Assembly (NCBI RefSeq): GCF_905397375.1
Contig: NZ_CAJPVG010000003.1
Coordinates: 310,001-374,000 of the forward strand
DNA from: Ralstonia mannitolilytica
GTDB lineage: Bacteria; Pseudomonadota; Gammaproteobacteria; Burkholderiales; Burkholderiaceae
Length of the DNA stretch: 64,000 nucleotides
Direction of reading: 5' to 3'
Shown here: piece after piece, positions 39,580-48,366 of the stretch
Layout: each line of letters begins with the position of its first letter
Position numbering within the stretch: position 1 is the first letter of the stretch
Notes under the pieces: generated by a model
Told to the model about the DNA's origin: nothing
Databases searched by the model: none
Seen by the model: only the letters and a program-made list of their open reading frames with translations
Program-made: the position numbers and the translations under genes

Positions 39580-39972
39580 CACACTCTCCTTTTTGATCGC
39601 ATCCATCAAATAAAAACTGGGGTAACTCTCACTCGTCGCCTAGAGCCGCCGGCGCCTTTTTGGGGTGCCGCTGGGTGGCTCAAGTCATATGTCTTATATA
39701 AGAGTGTAGGGAAGCCCGGTGCAGCGCAACAAGTAGAACTTTGTCTTGCGTAAAAGTTTTTATTCCTTATTTTTCATATAGTTATGCGCCATATTTCGGG
39801 ATGCGGAAAGATTTTTCCTATCATGAAAGACAGCGATGGTGCTGTGCGGCGCGCAATTTTTGCGGACCAAAACGACTTTCCGCATTATGAAACACCTCGA
39901 CTTCCGCCCGACGCATCGCCGCCCCCAAAAAAACGCCGCAACAGCGGCGTTTCCTGGGCACAAGGAGGGGGA
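39580..39972. promoter_or_regulatory. 393-base aceA upstream region with several palindromes
   Basis: The region is distinctly AT-richer than its surroundings. A perfect 12-bp palindrome TCTTATATAAGA (39692-39703) probably contains the -10 element of aceA on the minus strand, about 110 bases before its start codon. Further up are GGAAAgattTTTCC (39805-39818), similar in form to IclR-type sites, and a perfect 10-bp inverted repeat ATGCGGAAAG/CTTTCCGCAT (39801-39810, 39876-39885). No gene is supported here. The far end holds the terminator of the GGCT-like gene. Confidence 0.5.
39927..39951 (-). terminator. Rho-independent terminator of the rraA-GGCT genes
   Basis: On the minus strand AACGCCGC (39951-39944) pairs with GCGGCGTT (39939-39932) around a four-base loop and is followed by seven T (39933-39927). 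It lies 22 bases downstream of the GGCT-like stop codon. Confidence 0.85.
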
Positions 39973-40416
39973 TCACTCACGGGCCAGCCGATGCGCCACC
40001 CAATCCCCGCCTGTAATGACGGGCCGCCCAGCGACATGCTGCGCGCTCACCGGATACACGATGCAGTCGACGGTGCTGCCTCCAAGCACGACCGCATGGT
40101 TCTCGCGCACAAACAGCGCATCGCCGCCGGGGTAGACCTCTTCGATCTCGTCCAGCACGGGGACGAGCGCGGCATCGATGCGATAGATATCGCCGCGCAC
40201 GGCGGTGCCGGTCGGGTCGAGCACCAGGCCGGGGTACGCGCCGAAATCGTACAGACGGCCGTGCAAGCTGGCGGACCCCAGCAGTTCAGGCTCGGGGATG
40301 CCGCGTGCGGCGGCGGCCACGCGCAGGTCGTTGGCCTCGCCGGCGCGCAACGTGCCGTAGACGAAGACATGGATGAGGCCGGGGTTGGACACCGGAAGGT
40401 TCATTGGCTGGCTCAT
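39973..40416 (-). CDS. Gamma-glutamylcyclotransferase-like (AIG2/YtfP) protein
   Basis: A 147-aa protein with the GGCT fold. The substrate-binding YGTLR motif is at about residues 20-24 (VFVYGTLRAGEAND). A conserved acidic residue, the likely catalytic Glu, lies in LDEIEEVYPGG. Family members release 5-oxoproline from gamma-glutamyl-amines or gamma-glutamyl amino acids, but bacterial YtfP-like forms are of unproven activity. Its start overlaps the stop of rraA by 4 bases (ATGA), indicating coupled translation. Confidence 0.87.
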   Translation of the reverse strand: MSQPMNLPVSNPGLIHVFVYGTLRAGEANDLRVAAAARGIPEPELLGSASLHGRLYDFGAYPGLVLDPTGTAVRGDIYRIDAALVPVLDEIEEVYPGGDALFVRENHAVVLGGSTVDCIVYPVSAQHVAGRPVITGGDWVAHRLARE

Positions 40417-40910
40417 GCGAGTTTGTCCTGCGAAACCAGCACGCCGTCTTCATCGGCATAGATCCACTCGCCCGACTGGATGTACGCGCCGGGCATCTGC
40501 ACGCCCACCTCGCGCTGGCCAGCGTTCTTCTTGATACTCTTGCGCGGGTGCACGGCCAGGGCGTGGATGCCGACGTTGCACTCCGCCAGCTCGCGGGTAT
40601 CGCGCACGCAGCCGTTGACGAGAATGCCTTCCCAGCCGTTCTCCTCGGCCAGCTTGCCGAGGTTGCCACCCACCAGCGCGCAGCGCAGCGAGCCGCCGCC
40701 GTCGATCACCAGCACGCGGCCGGCCCCCTGCTCTTCAAGCGCGGCACGCACCAGGCCGTTGTCTTCAAACACCTTGAGCGTGGAAGCAGGGCCCGCAAAC
40801 GCGGCGCGCTTGCCAAAGCTGCGGAACACCGGCGTGAGCACGCGCAGGCTTCCGTAGATGAGCTTGTCTTCGTGCAGGTCGCACAGGTCGGTCACTGGGA
40901 TCATCGTCAT
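40413..40910 (-). CDS. rraA: RraA family protein (RNase E activity regulator / HMG aldolase-like)
   Basis: A 165-aa RraA-fold protein. The pattern TDLCDLHEDKLIYGSLRVLTPVF, DGGGSLRCALVGGNLGKLAEENGWEGILVNGCVRD is typical. RraA binds and inhibits RNase E, while close homologues are divalent-metal-dependent 4-hydroxy-4-methyl-2-oxoglutarate/oxaloacetate aldolases; the GGNLG and CVRD residues fit both roles. The ATG at 40910 (MTMIPVTDLC) gives the normal length. It is upstream of and overlaps the GGCT-like gene. Confidence 0.9.
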   Translation of the reverse strand: MTMIPVTDLCDLHEDKLIYGSLRVLTPVFRSFGKRAAFAGPASTLKVFEDNGLVRAALEEQGAGRVLVIDGGGSLRCALVGGNLGKLAEENGWEGILVNGCVRDTRELAECNVGIHALAVHPRKSIKKNAGQREVGVQMPGAYIQSGEWIYADEDGVLVSQDKLA

Positions 40911-40947
40911 GGCAAATGGGATGTGAAAGGCGTTGGCGAATGCGGGT

Positions 40948-42672
40948 TCAGGGGCGGGCGCGGCTTGGTGACTGGGCGCGCAGCGAATCGATGGTCGCAC
41001 GCGGGCTGATGATGTTCGGGTCGGTCTGTACCTCGATGAGCGTGGCAACCGGCGAGGCCAGCGCGGCCTCCACGGCCGACTGGAACGCTTCGAGCGTGCG
41101 CACGGTATGGCCTGCGGCGCCATACGCTCGGGCCAGCGCGGCAAAGTCCGGGTTGCGCAACTCGGTGCCGCTCACGTGCTCGGGGTATTCGCGCTCCTGG
41201 TGCATGCGGATGGTGCCGTACATGCCGTTGTTGACCACGATGAAGATCACCGGCGCGTTGTACTGCATGGCAGTCGCCAGCTCCTGGCCGTTCATCAGGA
41301 AGCAGCCGTCACCGGCCATGCAGATGACGGGCGTATCGGGGCAGACGATCTTGGCCGCCACCGCAGCCGGGGCGCCGTAGCCCATCGCACCGCTGGTCGG
41401 CGCGAGTTGCGTGCGCGAACCGGCGGCCAACGTACCGTATTGATAGAAACGATGCAGCCACGTCGCGTAATTGCCCGCGCCGTTCGTCAGGATGCTGTTG
41501 TGCGGCAGGCGCTCACGCAGCCACTGCATGGCGCGGGCCATGTCGATGCCGTGGCCGCTGAACGGCGGCGGCGTGATGTTGGCGAGGTAGTCGGCGTGCG
41601 CGGCTTGCGTCCACGCGGACCAGCGGGGCGCGGCATCGGGCGAGACGCCGTCCAATGCCTCGGCCATCGCCGGCATTGAGGCATGGATCATCAGCTCCGC
41701 CTGATAGACGCGCCCCAGTTCTTCGGCGCCGGCATGCACGTGGATGAGCGTCTGCTTCGGGCGCGGCACATCGAACAGCGTATAGCCGGACGTGGTCATC
41801 TCGCCCAGGCGCGGTCCGATGGCGAGCACCACGTCCGCCTCTTTCACACGCGCGGCCAGCTTCGGGTTGATGGCGATGCCGACATCGCCGGCGTAATTCG
41901 GGTGGCGGTTGTCGAACAGGTCTTGCCGGCGGAACACGCAGGCGGCAGGCAGATTCCAGCGCTCGGCAAACACCTGGATCCGGGCGGCAGCGGCCGGCGT
42001 CCAGCCCGAGCCGCCCAGCAGCAGCATCGGGCGCTCGGCGCTCTGCAGCAGCGTCTTCAGCTGCGCCAGGTCGCGCGGGCCGGGCCACGCCATCGCGCGG
42101 GGCATCGGCGGTACGTCCGCCACAGCGGCAACGTGCGTGAGCATGTCTTCGGGCAGCGCCAGGACCACGGGGCCCGGCCGGCCCGCGGTGGCCGTCTGGA
42201 ATGCACGTGCGACGTATTCGGGAATGCGCTCCACGCTGTCGATCTGCGCGACCCATTTGGCCATCTGGCCGAACATGCGGCGGTAGTCGATTTCCTGGAA
42301 TGCTTCACGGTCGACAAAATCGCGGCCGACCTGGCCGATGAAGAGGATCATCGGCGTGGAATCCTGGAACGCGGTGTGCACACCGATGCTGGCGTTGGTT
42401 GCGCCCGGGCCCCGCGTGCAGAAGACAATGCCGGGCCGGCCCGTGAGCTTGCCGTACGCATCGGCCATGTTGGCCGCGCCGCCTTCCTGCCGGCAGACGA
42501 TGAAGCGTGCGCGGTCGCGCCGCTGGTAGAACCCTTCGAGCACCGGCAGGTAGCTTTCGCCCGGCACGCCAAAGGCGATGTCGACGCCATGCGCAACCAG
42601 CGCATCGACAAGGATCAGGCCGCCGTGACGCGGTTCGATGAGGGGGCTCGCGGCGCGTGCTGCGGTCTGCAT
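40948..42672 (-). CDS. Thiamine-diphosphate-dependent enzyme, acetolactate-synthase-like
   Basis: A 574-aa ThDP enzyme with the three domains of the pyruvate decarboxylase/acetolactate synthase group. The catalytic Glu of the N-domain is likely in VCRQEGGAANMADAYGK, and the ThDP-binding GDG...NN motif is MAGDGCFLMNGQELA to VVNNG. No small regulatory ilvN subunit lies beside it, so it is probably not the biosynthetic acetolactate synthase but a related catabolic enzyme (for example a glyoxylate carboligase, sulfopyruvate- or benzoylformate-type decarboxylase). The substrate is unknown. The ATG at 42672 is preferred; a longer N-terminus is not conserved. Confidence 0.86.
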   Translation of the reverse strand: MQTAARAASPLIEPRHGGLILVDALVAHGVDIAFGVPGESYLPVLEGFYQRRDRARFIVCRQEGGAANMADAYGKLTGRPGIVFCTRGPGATNASIGVHTAFQDSTPMILFIGQVGRDFVDREAFQEIDYRRMFGQMAKWVAQIDSVERIPEYVARAFQTATAGRPGPVVLALPEDMLTHVAAVADVPPMPRAMAWPGPRDLAQLKTLLQSAERPMLLLGGSGWTPAAAARIQVFAERWNLPAACVFRRQDLFDNRHPNYAGDVGIAINPKLAARVKEADVVLAIGPRLGEMTTSGYTLFDVPRPKQTLIHVHAGAEELGRVYQAELMIHASMPAMAEALDGVSPDAAPRWSAWTQAAHADYLANITPPPFSGHGIDMARAMQWLRERLPHNSILTNGAGNYATWLHRFYQYGTLAAGSRTQLAPTSGAMGYGAPAAVAAKIVCPDTPVICMAGDGCFLMNGQELATAMQYNAPVIFIVVNNGMYGTIRMHQEREYPEHVSGTELRNPDFAALARAYGAAGHTVRTLEAFQSAVEAALASPVATLIEVQTDPNIISPRATIDSLRAQSPSRARP

Positions 42673-42749
42673 GGCGGGTGGTCTCGCTCTCGATTCGTTG
42701 ACGACACAACGGATCATAGCGGAACGCACCCCGCACGCGCACGCGTTCG

Positions 42750-43574
42750 CTACATCTGCCGGAACAGGTGCGCGTACTGGCGCGCCACGGGCAGCGTCTC
42801 GGTGCGCCCGCGCATCTTCAGGCCGAGGCGGCCGAGCGACAGGTGCACGGCGCTGGCCACATGCGCCACGTTGACCACGGTACCGCGATGCACCTGCCAG
42901 AAGTGCTCCGGGTCCAGCTGCGTCAGCAATTCGCGCAGGCTCATGCGGATGAGCGATTCGCCGCTGCTGGCCACGACGTTGACGTACTTGTCGGTGGCTT
43001 CCAGGTACAGCACCTCCTCCACGGGGATGAAACGCACCTCCTGCCCGACCAGCGCCTTGATGAAGCGCAGATACCCCCCCTGCGGCGCAACGCGCGTCTG
43101 CGCGGCGCTCTGCAGCCCAGCCAGCCGCTCGACGAGTTCTGCGAGCGTCTGCGCGGGGTCGGCCGCCGTCGTACTGTCTGCGCGTGTGCCCAGGCGCGCC
43201 TTCAGGCGCTTGACGGTCTCGGCCAGGCGCTCTGTCTGCACGGGCTTGAGCACGTAGTCGACCGCCGCCTGCTCAAACGCATCGAGCGCGAACTGGTCGT
43301 AGGCCGTGACGAACACCACGAGCGGACGGACCTCACGTTTCGACAGCTCCCGCGCCACGTCAATGCCGGACAGGCCCGGCATGCGGATATCCAGAAAGAC
43401 GACGTCCGGCCCCTGCCCCGCGGCCGTATCGTCGATCACGTCGAGCACCGACTGCCCGTCGTACACGGCGGGCAGCAACGTGGCTTCAGGCCAGAGGGCT
43501 GTCAGTTCCGCGAGCAGGCTATCGGCCAATGCGGGTTCATCGTCGGCAATGAGCAAACGCGGGGAGGCGGGCAT
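42750..43574 (-). CDS. LytTR-type response regulator
   Basis: A 274-aa two-component response regulator. A receiver domain covers residues 1-120 (phospho-acceptor likely Asp62 in VVFLDIRMPG, conserved Lys in DYVLKPVQ). A LytTR DNA-binding domain covers about 165-274 (VEEVLYLEATDKYVNVV, FWQVHRGTVVNVAHVAS). It starts 3 bases after the sensor kinase gene ends, so the two are co-transcribed. Targets are unknown. Confidence 0.92.
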   Translation of the reverse strand: MPASPRLLIADDEPALADSLLAELTALWPEATLLPAVYDGQSVLDVIDDTAAGQGPDVVFLDIRMPGLSGIDVARELSKREVRPLVVFVTAYDQFALDAFEQAAVDYVLKPVQTERLAETVKRLKARLGTRADSTTAADPAQTLAELVERLAGLQSAAQTRVAPQGGYLRFIKALVGQEVRFIPVEEVLYLEATDKYVNVVASSGESLIRMSLRELLTQLDPEHFWQVHRGTVVNVAHVASAVHLSLGRLGLKMRGRTETLPVARQYAHLFRQM

Positions 43575-43577
43575 CGA

Positions 43578-44843
43578 TCAGGTTCCGGCAGACGCGCGCG
43601 AAGACAGCGCGGAGTTGGCAGGCGAACGCGAGGGTTGTGAAAAGCGGCAGCGCCATTCGGGCGCATCGGCGTGCACCGGCGTGTCGGCGCTTTCACGCGC
43701 GAGCGGCAGCTCGACGATGATCGTCACGCCGTGCGGCACGGTCTCCGTAATCGTCAGGCGCGCATCGCCGTCGAACAGCCGCGACAGGCGCTCGCGCACG
43801 TGGGTGAGCCCCAGGCCCGAGCCCTTGCTGCCGTCGTTGCCGAAACCGACGCCGGTATCGCGCACCTCCAGCACGAGGCGCTCGCCTTCTTCGCGGGTCA
43901 CGCGGCGGGCCGACAGCGCGATCTCGCCGCCTTCACGCGCGGGTTCGATGCCATGCACGACGGCGTTCTCGACGAGCGGCTGGATCAGCATGGGCGGAAT
44001 GACGATGTTGGCGATGGCATCGTCCAGCGCCAATGAGAAACGCAGCCGATTGCCGAAGCGCAGCGCCTGGATATCGAGATACGCACGCAGCAGCGCAAAC
44101 TCCTGCGCCAGCGTGCATTGCTCGGCGCGCGCATGCGAGAGCGACGCCCGCAGGAAGCCGATCAGATGCTGCAGCAGACGCCGCGCGCCGCCGGGGTCTT
44201 TCGCAATGAGCGCATCCACGTGGGCCAGCACGTTGAACAGGAAGTGCGGCTCGATCTGGGCCTGCAGCGCCATCAGCTGCGCGCGCACGACCTGCTTCTC
44301 GGCCTCTTCGCGGTCGAGCGCATCGAGCGCAGCCCGGCGCTCGAGGGCCGCGAGCTTGCCGCGCGACCAGTAGTAATACGTTGCGCCCAGCGCCGCCAGC
44401 ATCGCGATGATGAAGCTCATGCGCAGGCTGTCGGCGCGCCACGGCTCGGCGGTGCTTCCGTTCAGGCACAGAATCGTGCGCGCGATCCACTGCCCCAGCG
44501 GCACGCCGATCACCACGGCGCCCACCACGATCCACGGAAACAGCTTCTTGTTGGGCGGGCCGTCGCCCCAGAACACGTGGCGCGGAATGCCGATCAGCGA
44601 GAACATCGACAGCCCGATCGCCTGGCTGAACACGAAGCTTTTCCAGAACGACTCCTCGGGCCGGATGCCGAACGCCAGCACGGCCGCGATCAGCGTATTG
44701 ATGACGATGATGACGGCATAGCGGATGACCCAGCGCCGCACGAGGCGCAGGCACTCCGCAAGAGAAGGGAACGACACATTGGCGAACATGCCGGCGATCT
44801 TACCGGAGGCAACTTCGGCGTTGAAGCTTGGGATTTCCCGCAT
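43578..44843 (-). CDS. Membrane sensor histidine kinase, LytS/YehU-like
   Basis: A 421-aa kinase of the His_kinase (PF06580) type. Four or so hydrophobic helices in the first 170 residues are followed by a coiled coil. The phospho-accepting His lies in QIEPHFLFNVLAHVDAL, and the ATP-binding domain shows LVENAVVHGIEP and GLGLTHVRERLSRLF. The start is taken at 44843, where its ATG overlaps the stop of the upstream gene (TGATG, coupled translation); ATG 44789 is an alternative. It partners the LytTR regulator downstream. Confidence 0.9.
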   Translation of the reverse strand: MREIPSFNAEVASGKIAGMFANVSFPSLAECLRLVRRWVIRYAVIIVINTLIAAVLAFGIRPEESFWKSFVFSQAIGLSMFSLIGIPRHVFWGDGPPNKKLFPWIVVGAVVIGVPLGQWIARTILCLNGSTAEPWRADSLRMSFIIAMLAALGATYYYWSRGKLAALERRAALDALDREEAEKQVVRAQLMALQAQIEPHFLFNVLAHVDALIAKDPGGARRLLQHLIGFLRASLSHARAEQCTLAQEFALLRAYLDIQALRFGNRLRFSLALDDAIANIVIPPMLIQPLVENAVVHGIEPAREGGEIALSARRVTREEGERLVLEVRDTGVGFGNDGSKGSGLGLTHVRERLSRLFDGDARLTITETVPHGVTIIVELPLARESADTPVHADAPEWRCRFSQPSRSPANSALSSRASAGT

Positions 44844-45142
44844 CAGCGGCCCGCCTGCGCGCGCAAGCGGGCGAGTTCCTGGTCAACCAGGCGCTGATAG
44901 CCGTTGCCCATGCTCCACGCCAGGCTCAGGCCATGCGCGGCCAGGCCCATCCCCCAGCCGAGCAGCGGCCAGACAAACCAGAATTGCCCGCGCGACAGCG
45001 CCATCGCTGCCAGCACGGCATTCACGGCCAGAAACGACAGGAGGTGGATGCGGAACCCCATGCGTGCGCCGGCGCGGTGGCGGGCGCGTCGCAACAGGGC
45101 TTGATCGGATTCGGCGGGCTGCGGGTAAGAGATGGCGGACAT
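44843..45142 (-). CDS. 2TM-domain membrane protein
   Basis: A 99-aa protein with two predicted membrane helices (residues of about 30-50 and 55-75: LLSFLAVNAVLAAMAL and FVWPLLGWGMGLAAHGLSLA) and the tail GYQRLVDQELARLR. This is the 2TM domain often found before LytTR-type signalling genes. The ATG at 45142 is preferred over an upstream Arg/Pro-rich extension. It overlaps the kinase gene by one base (TGATG), suggesting that all three genes form one operon and that this protein may help sensing. Confidence 0.82.
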   Translation of the reverse strand: MSAISYPQPAESDQALLRRARHRAGARMGFRIHLLSFLAVNAVLAAMALSRGQFWFVWPLLGWGMGLAAHGLSLAWSMGNGYQRLVDQELARLRAQAGR

Positions 45143-45274
45143 GGTGGTCTCCGGGGCAACCGAGGATGTCCGCAGTATAGGAATGGCGCCCGGGCAGGCA
45201 CCACGTCGGTGCGACGAACCGCGCAATCGCGGGGCTGAACGGTCGCCATCCCGCGCCGGATCGGCCGTGCGGGG

Positions 45275-46237
45275 CTAGGCGGCCAACGCCTCCACGCGCG
45301 CCGACTGCGTCACCACGGAAGACGCCACCGCTTCGGCCACCGTTTCGCGCGACAGATGCGGCGCGAACATCCCGATGAAGTCATGTGCGTAGCCACGCAG
45401 GTACGCGCCACGGCGCACCGCCACACGCGTGGTGTTCGGCTCGAACAGGTGATCCGCCCCGATGCAGACGAGGTTGTCGTCCTTGCGCCCGTCATACGCC
45501 ATCGACGCGATGATGCCCACGCCCACATCCAGCGCCACGTACGTCTTGATCACGTCGGCGTCCATGGCGGTCAGCACGATCTCGGGGTGCAGGCCGGCGC
45601 CGGCAAATGCCGCGTCGATGTTGCGCCGGCCCGTGAAGCCCGCGTCGTACGTGATGAGCGGATACTGCGCCACGTCTTCCAACGTCGGGAGCGGGTTCTT
45701 CGTCAGCGGATGGTCCGGGCTGACCACCAGCACGTGACGCCAGCGGTACGCCTCGAACGACGTCAGCCCCGGCTCGTTGGCCACGGCCTCGGTGGCGATA
45801 CCGATATCGGCCTGCCCCGTCAGCAGCAGCTCGACGATGTGCGAGGGCGACGCCTCCTGCAGCGCCAGCGTGACGTGCGGGTATTCCTTACGGAACGACT
45901 GCACGACCTTCGGCAGCGCATAGCGCGCCTGGGTGTGCGTGGTCGCCACGGTCAGGCGGCCGGATTGTCGGCCGGAGAATTCCTCGCCGGCCTGGCGCAG
46001 GTTTTCGGCTTCGAGCAGCAGCCGTTCGACAATGCGGACGATCTCGCGGCCCGGTTCGGTCAGGCCCGTCAGGCGCTTGCCGTAGCGCTCGAAAATCTCC
46101 ACGCCAAGCTCATCCTCCAGCTCGCGAATCTGCCGCGACACGCCAGGCTGCGACGTGTACAGCGCGTTGGCGACTTCGGTCAGGTTGAACTGGCGGCGCA
46201 CCGCCTCGCGGATGGAACGCAGTTGCTGGAAGTTCAT
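45275..46237 (-). CDS. cysB: CysB-family LysR regulator of sulfur assimilation
   Basis: A 320-aa LysR-type activator controlling sulfate and alternative sulfur source genes, usually responding to acetylserine and sulfide/sulfate. It begins MNFQQLRSIREAVRRQFNLTEVANALYTSQPGVSRQIRELEDELG, the CysB/Cbl-specific start, with TTHTQARYALP opening the effector domain. The gene follows cysT-cysW-cysA in the same direction with a 41-base gap, so it is probably co-transcribed with its own target. CysB and Cbl/SsuR paralogues are hard to separate; the position with cysTWA favours CysB. Confidence 0.92.
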   Translation of the reverse strand: MNFQQLRSIREAVRRQFNLTEVANALYTSQPGVSRQIRELEDELGVEIFERYGKRLTGLTEPGREIVRIVERLLLEAENLRQAGEEFSGRQSGRLTVATTHTQARYALPKVVQSFRKEYPHVTLALQEASPSHIVELLLTGQADIGIATEAVANEPGLTSFEAYRWRHVLVVSPDHPLTKNPLPTLEDVAQYPLITYDAGFTGRRNIDAAFAGAGLHPEIVLTAMDADVIKTYVALDVGVGIIASMAYDGRKDDNLVCIGADHLFEPNTTRVAVRRGAYLRGYAHDFIGMFAPHLSRETVAEAVASSVVTQSARVEALAA

Positions 46238-46278
46238 GGCTCGTGTCCTCTCGTATTGGTTGTCGTCGGAGCGTCGTG

Positions 46279-47388
46279 TTACACGGCGGCTTGCGCAACG
46301 GGCCGTGCATTGCCTTGCGCGAACACCCGGATCGCGCGCGGGCGCACCACCAGCGTTTCGCCTTCACGGAAGCCCTCGGCGCGGAAGCGCTCGATGGGCA
46401 GGGAGACTTCGATGATGTCGTCGGTGTCTTCGCGCTCCAGCTCAAGCTGCGCGATGGCGCCCAGCGTGAGCGCGCGGCGCAGCCTCACGGGAATGCCCTC
46501 GGCGCCCGGCGCATAGCGCTCGAGGTCGATTTCATGCGGGCGCACGAAGGCCACCGCCTGATCGGCGCGGGACGAATCCACACCGCCCGACGGCACGGCG
46601 ATGGCCGAATCGCCCACGTGCAGCACGCTGCCGCCCTCGCCCTCTTCCAGGCGGCCGTGGAACAGGTTCACGTTGCCGAGGAAGCCGTAGACGAACGGCG
46701 TGGCCGGCGTGTTGTAGACCGCATCGGGGCTGCCGACCTGCTCCACCTGGCCGCGGTTCATCAGCACCACGTTGTCGGCCACTTCCAGCGCCTCTTCCTG
46801 GTCGTGCGTAACGAACAGGCTCGTGACATGCAGATCGTCGTGCAGGCGACGCAGCCAGCGGCGCAGCTCCTTGCGCACCTTGGCATCGAGCGCGCCGAAG
46901 GGCTCGTCGAGCAGCAGCACGCGCGGCTCCACCGCCAGCGCGCGCGCCAGGGCAATCCGCTGACGCTGCCCGCCAGACAGCTGCGGCGGGTAACGATCGG
47001 CCAGCCAATCCAGCTGCACGAGTTCCAGCAGCTCTTTCACCTTGGCGCGGATCTGCGCTTCGCTTGGCCGCTGCGCGCGCGGTTTCACGCGCAGGCCGAA
47101 CGCCACGTTCTCGAACACCGTCATGTGCTTGAACAGCGCGTAATGCTGGAACACGAAGCCGACCTGGCGCTCGCGCACATGCTGGTCCGATGCGTCTTCG
47201 CCGTTGAGGTGAATCGTGCCCGAATCGGCATGCTCCAACCCCGCGATGATGCGCAGCAGCGTGGTCTTGCCGCAGCCCGACGGGCCCAGCAGCGCAGTCA
47301 GTTCGCCCTGCTTGAAGTCGAGCGAAACATCGTTGAGGGCAACGAAGTTGCCAAAGCGCTTGGTGATGTGTTGAACCTGGATGCTCAT
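46279..47388 (-). CDS. cysA: Sulfate/thiosulfate ABC transporter ATPase
   Basis: A 369-aa ABC ATPase of the CysTWA sulfate importer. Walker A is GPSGCGKTT (Lys41), the signature LSGGQRQRIALARAL, Walker B VLLLDEPFGALD, and a C-terminal TOBE-like regulatory region covers about 240-360. The start MSIQVQHITKRFGNFVALNDV is typical of CysA. It overlaps cysW by 4 bases. Confidence 0.94.
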   Translation of the reverse strand: MSIQVQHITKRFGNFVALNDVSLDFKQGELTALLGPSGCGKTTLLRIIAGLEHADSGTIHLNGEDASDQHVRERQVGFVFQHYALFKHMTVFENVAFGLRVKPRAQRPSEAQIRAKVKELLELVQLDWLADRYPPQLSGGQRQRIALARALAVEPRVLLLDEPFGALDAKVRKELRRWLRRLHDDLHVTSLFVTHDQEEALEVADNVVLMNRGQVEQVGSPDAVYNTPATPFVYGFLGNVNLFHGRLEEGEGGSVLHVGDSAIAVPSGGVDSSRADQAVAFVRPHEIDLERYAPGAEGIPVRLRRALTLGAIAQLELEREDTDDIIEVSLPIERFRAEGFREGETLVVRPRAIRVFAQGNARPVAQAAV

Positions 47389-48365
47389 GCTGCGCTCCCT
47401 TCCAGCGGAGATTGCACGGAAATGTGCGAATTCGAATTGGATGTCTGTTGCGCCACGCGCTGCCCCGGACCTTCGCCCACGCCGGCATCAGCATCAGCCA
47501 GCTCGCGACGGCTGCGCCATTCGACCAGCGTCTTCAGCGCCAGCGTGACAAGCGCCAGCAATGTCAGCAGCGACGCCACGGCAAACGCGGCCGCAAAGTT
47601 GTATTCGTTGTAGAGAATTTCCACGTGCAGCGGCATCGTGTTGGTCAGCCCACGAATGTGGCCCGACACCACCGATACCGCGCCAAACTCGCCCATCGCC
47701 CGCGCGTTGCAGAGGATGACGCCATACAACAGGCCCCACTTGATGTTCGGCAGCGTCACGCGAAAGAACGTCTGCCAGCCCGAGGCGCCGAGCACGATGG
47801 CGGCCTCTTCCTCTTCACTGCCCTGCGCCTGCATGAGCGGAATCAGCTCGCGCGCCACGAACGGAAACGTGACGAACACCGTCGCCAGCACAATGCCCGG
47901 CACCGCAAAAATGATCTTGAAATCGTGATCGGAGAGATACGGCCCGAACCAGCCCTGCGCGCCGAACAGCAGCACGTAGATCAGGCCGGCAATGACGGGC
48001 GACACCGAAAAAGGCAGGTCAATCAACGTCAGCAGCAGGTTCTTGCCGCGAAACTCGAACTTGGCAATCGCCCATGCCGCCGCCACGCCAAACACCACGT
48101 TCAGCGGCACGGCAATCGCTGCTGTGGTCAGCGTCAGATAGATCGCCGAAAGCGCATCGGGCTCGATCAGCGCCTCGACATACACGTCGACGCCCTTCTT
48201 GAACGCTTCGACAAACACGCTCGCCAGCGGCACGAACAGGAACAACGCCAGGAACACGAACGAAACGAGGATCAGCGTTGCACGCACCCAGGCGGATTCT
48301 GCGGTGGCCCCTCGGCGGCCACCAGCGGGCGCCTGACCAAGTTGACGGGAAACAGTACCGGCCAT
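47385..48365 (-). CDS. cysW: Sulfate/thiosulfate ABC transporter permease CysW
   Basis: A 326-aa permease with six membrane helices after a short N-terminal segment (helix 1 near ATLILVSFVFLALFLFVPL). The EAA loop is AAIVLGASGWQTFFRVTLPNIKWGLLYG, and CNARAMGEFGAVSVVSGHIRG is CysW-specific. The C-terminus has an extra Gln/Ser-rich tail (from about residue 290) not needed for transport. The ATG at 48365 (MAGTVSRQ) lies one base after the end of cysT. Confidence 0.93.
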   Translation of the reverse strand: MAGTVSRQLGQAPAGGRRGATAESAWVRATLILVSFVFLALFLFVPLASVFVEAFKKGVDVYVEALIEPDALSAIYLTLTTAAIAVPLNVVFGVAAAWAIAKFEFRGKNLLLTLIDLPFSVSPVIAGLIYVLLFGAQGWFGPYLSDHDFKIIFAVPGIVLATVFVTFPFVARELIPLMQAQGSEEEEAAIVLGASGWQTFFRVTLPNIKWGLLYGVILCNARAMGEFGAVSVVSGHIRGLTNTMPLHVEILYNEYNFAAAFAVASLLTLLALVTLALKTLVEWRSRRELADADAGVGEGPGQRVAQQTSNSNSHISVQSPLEGSAA

Positions 48366-48366
48366 G

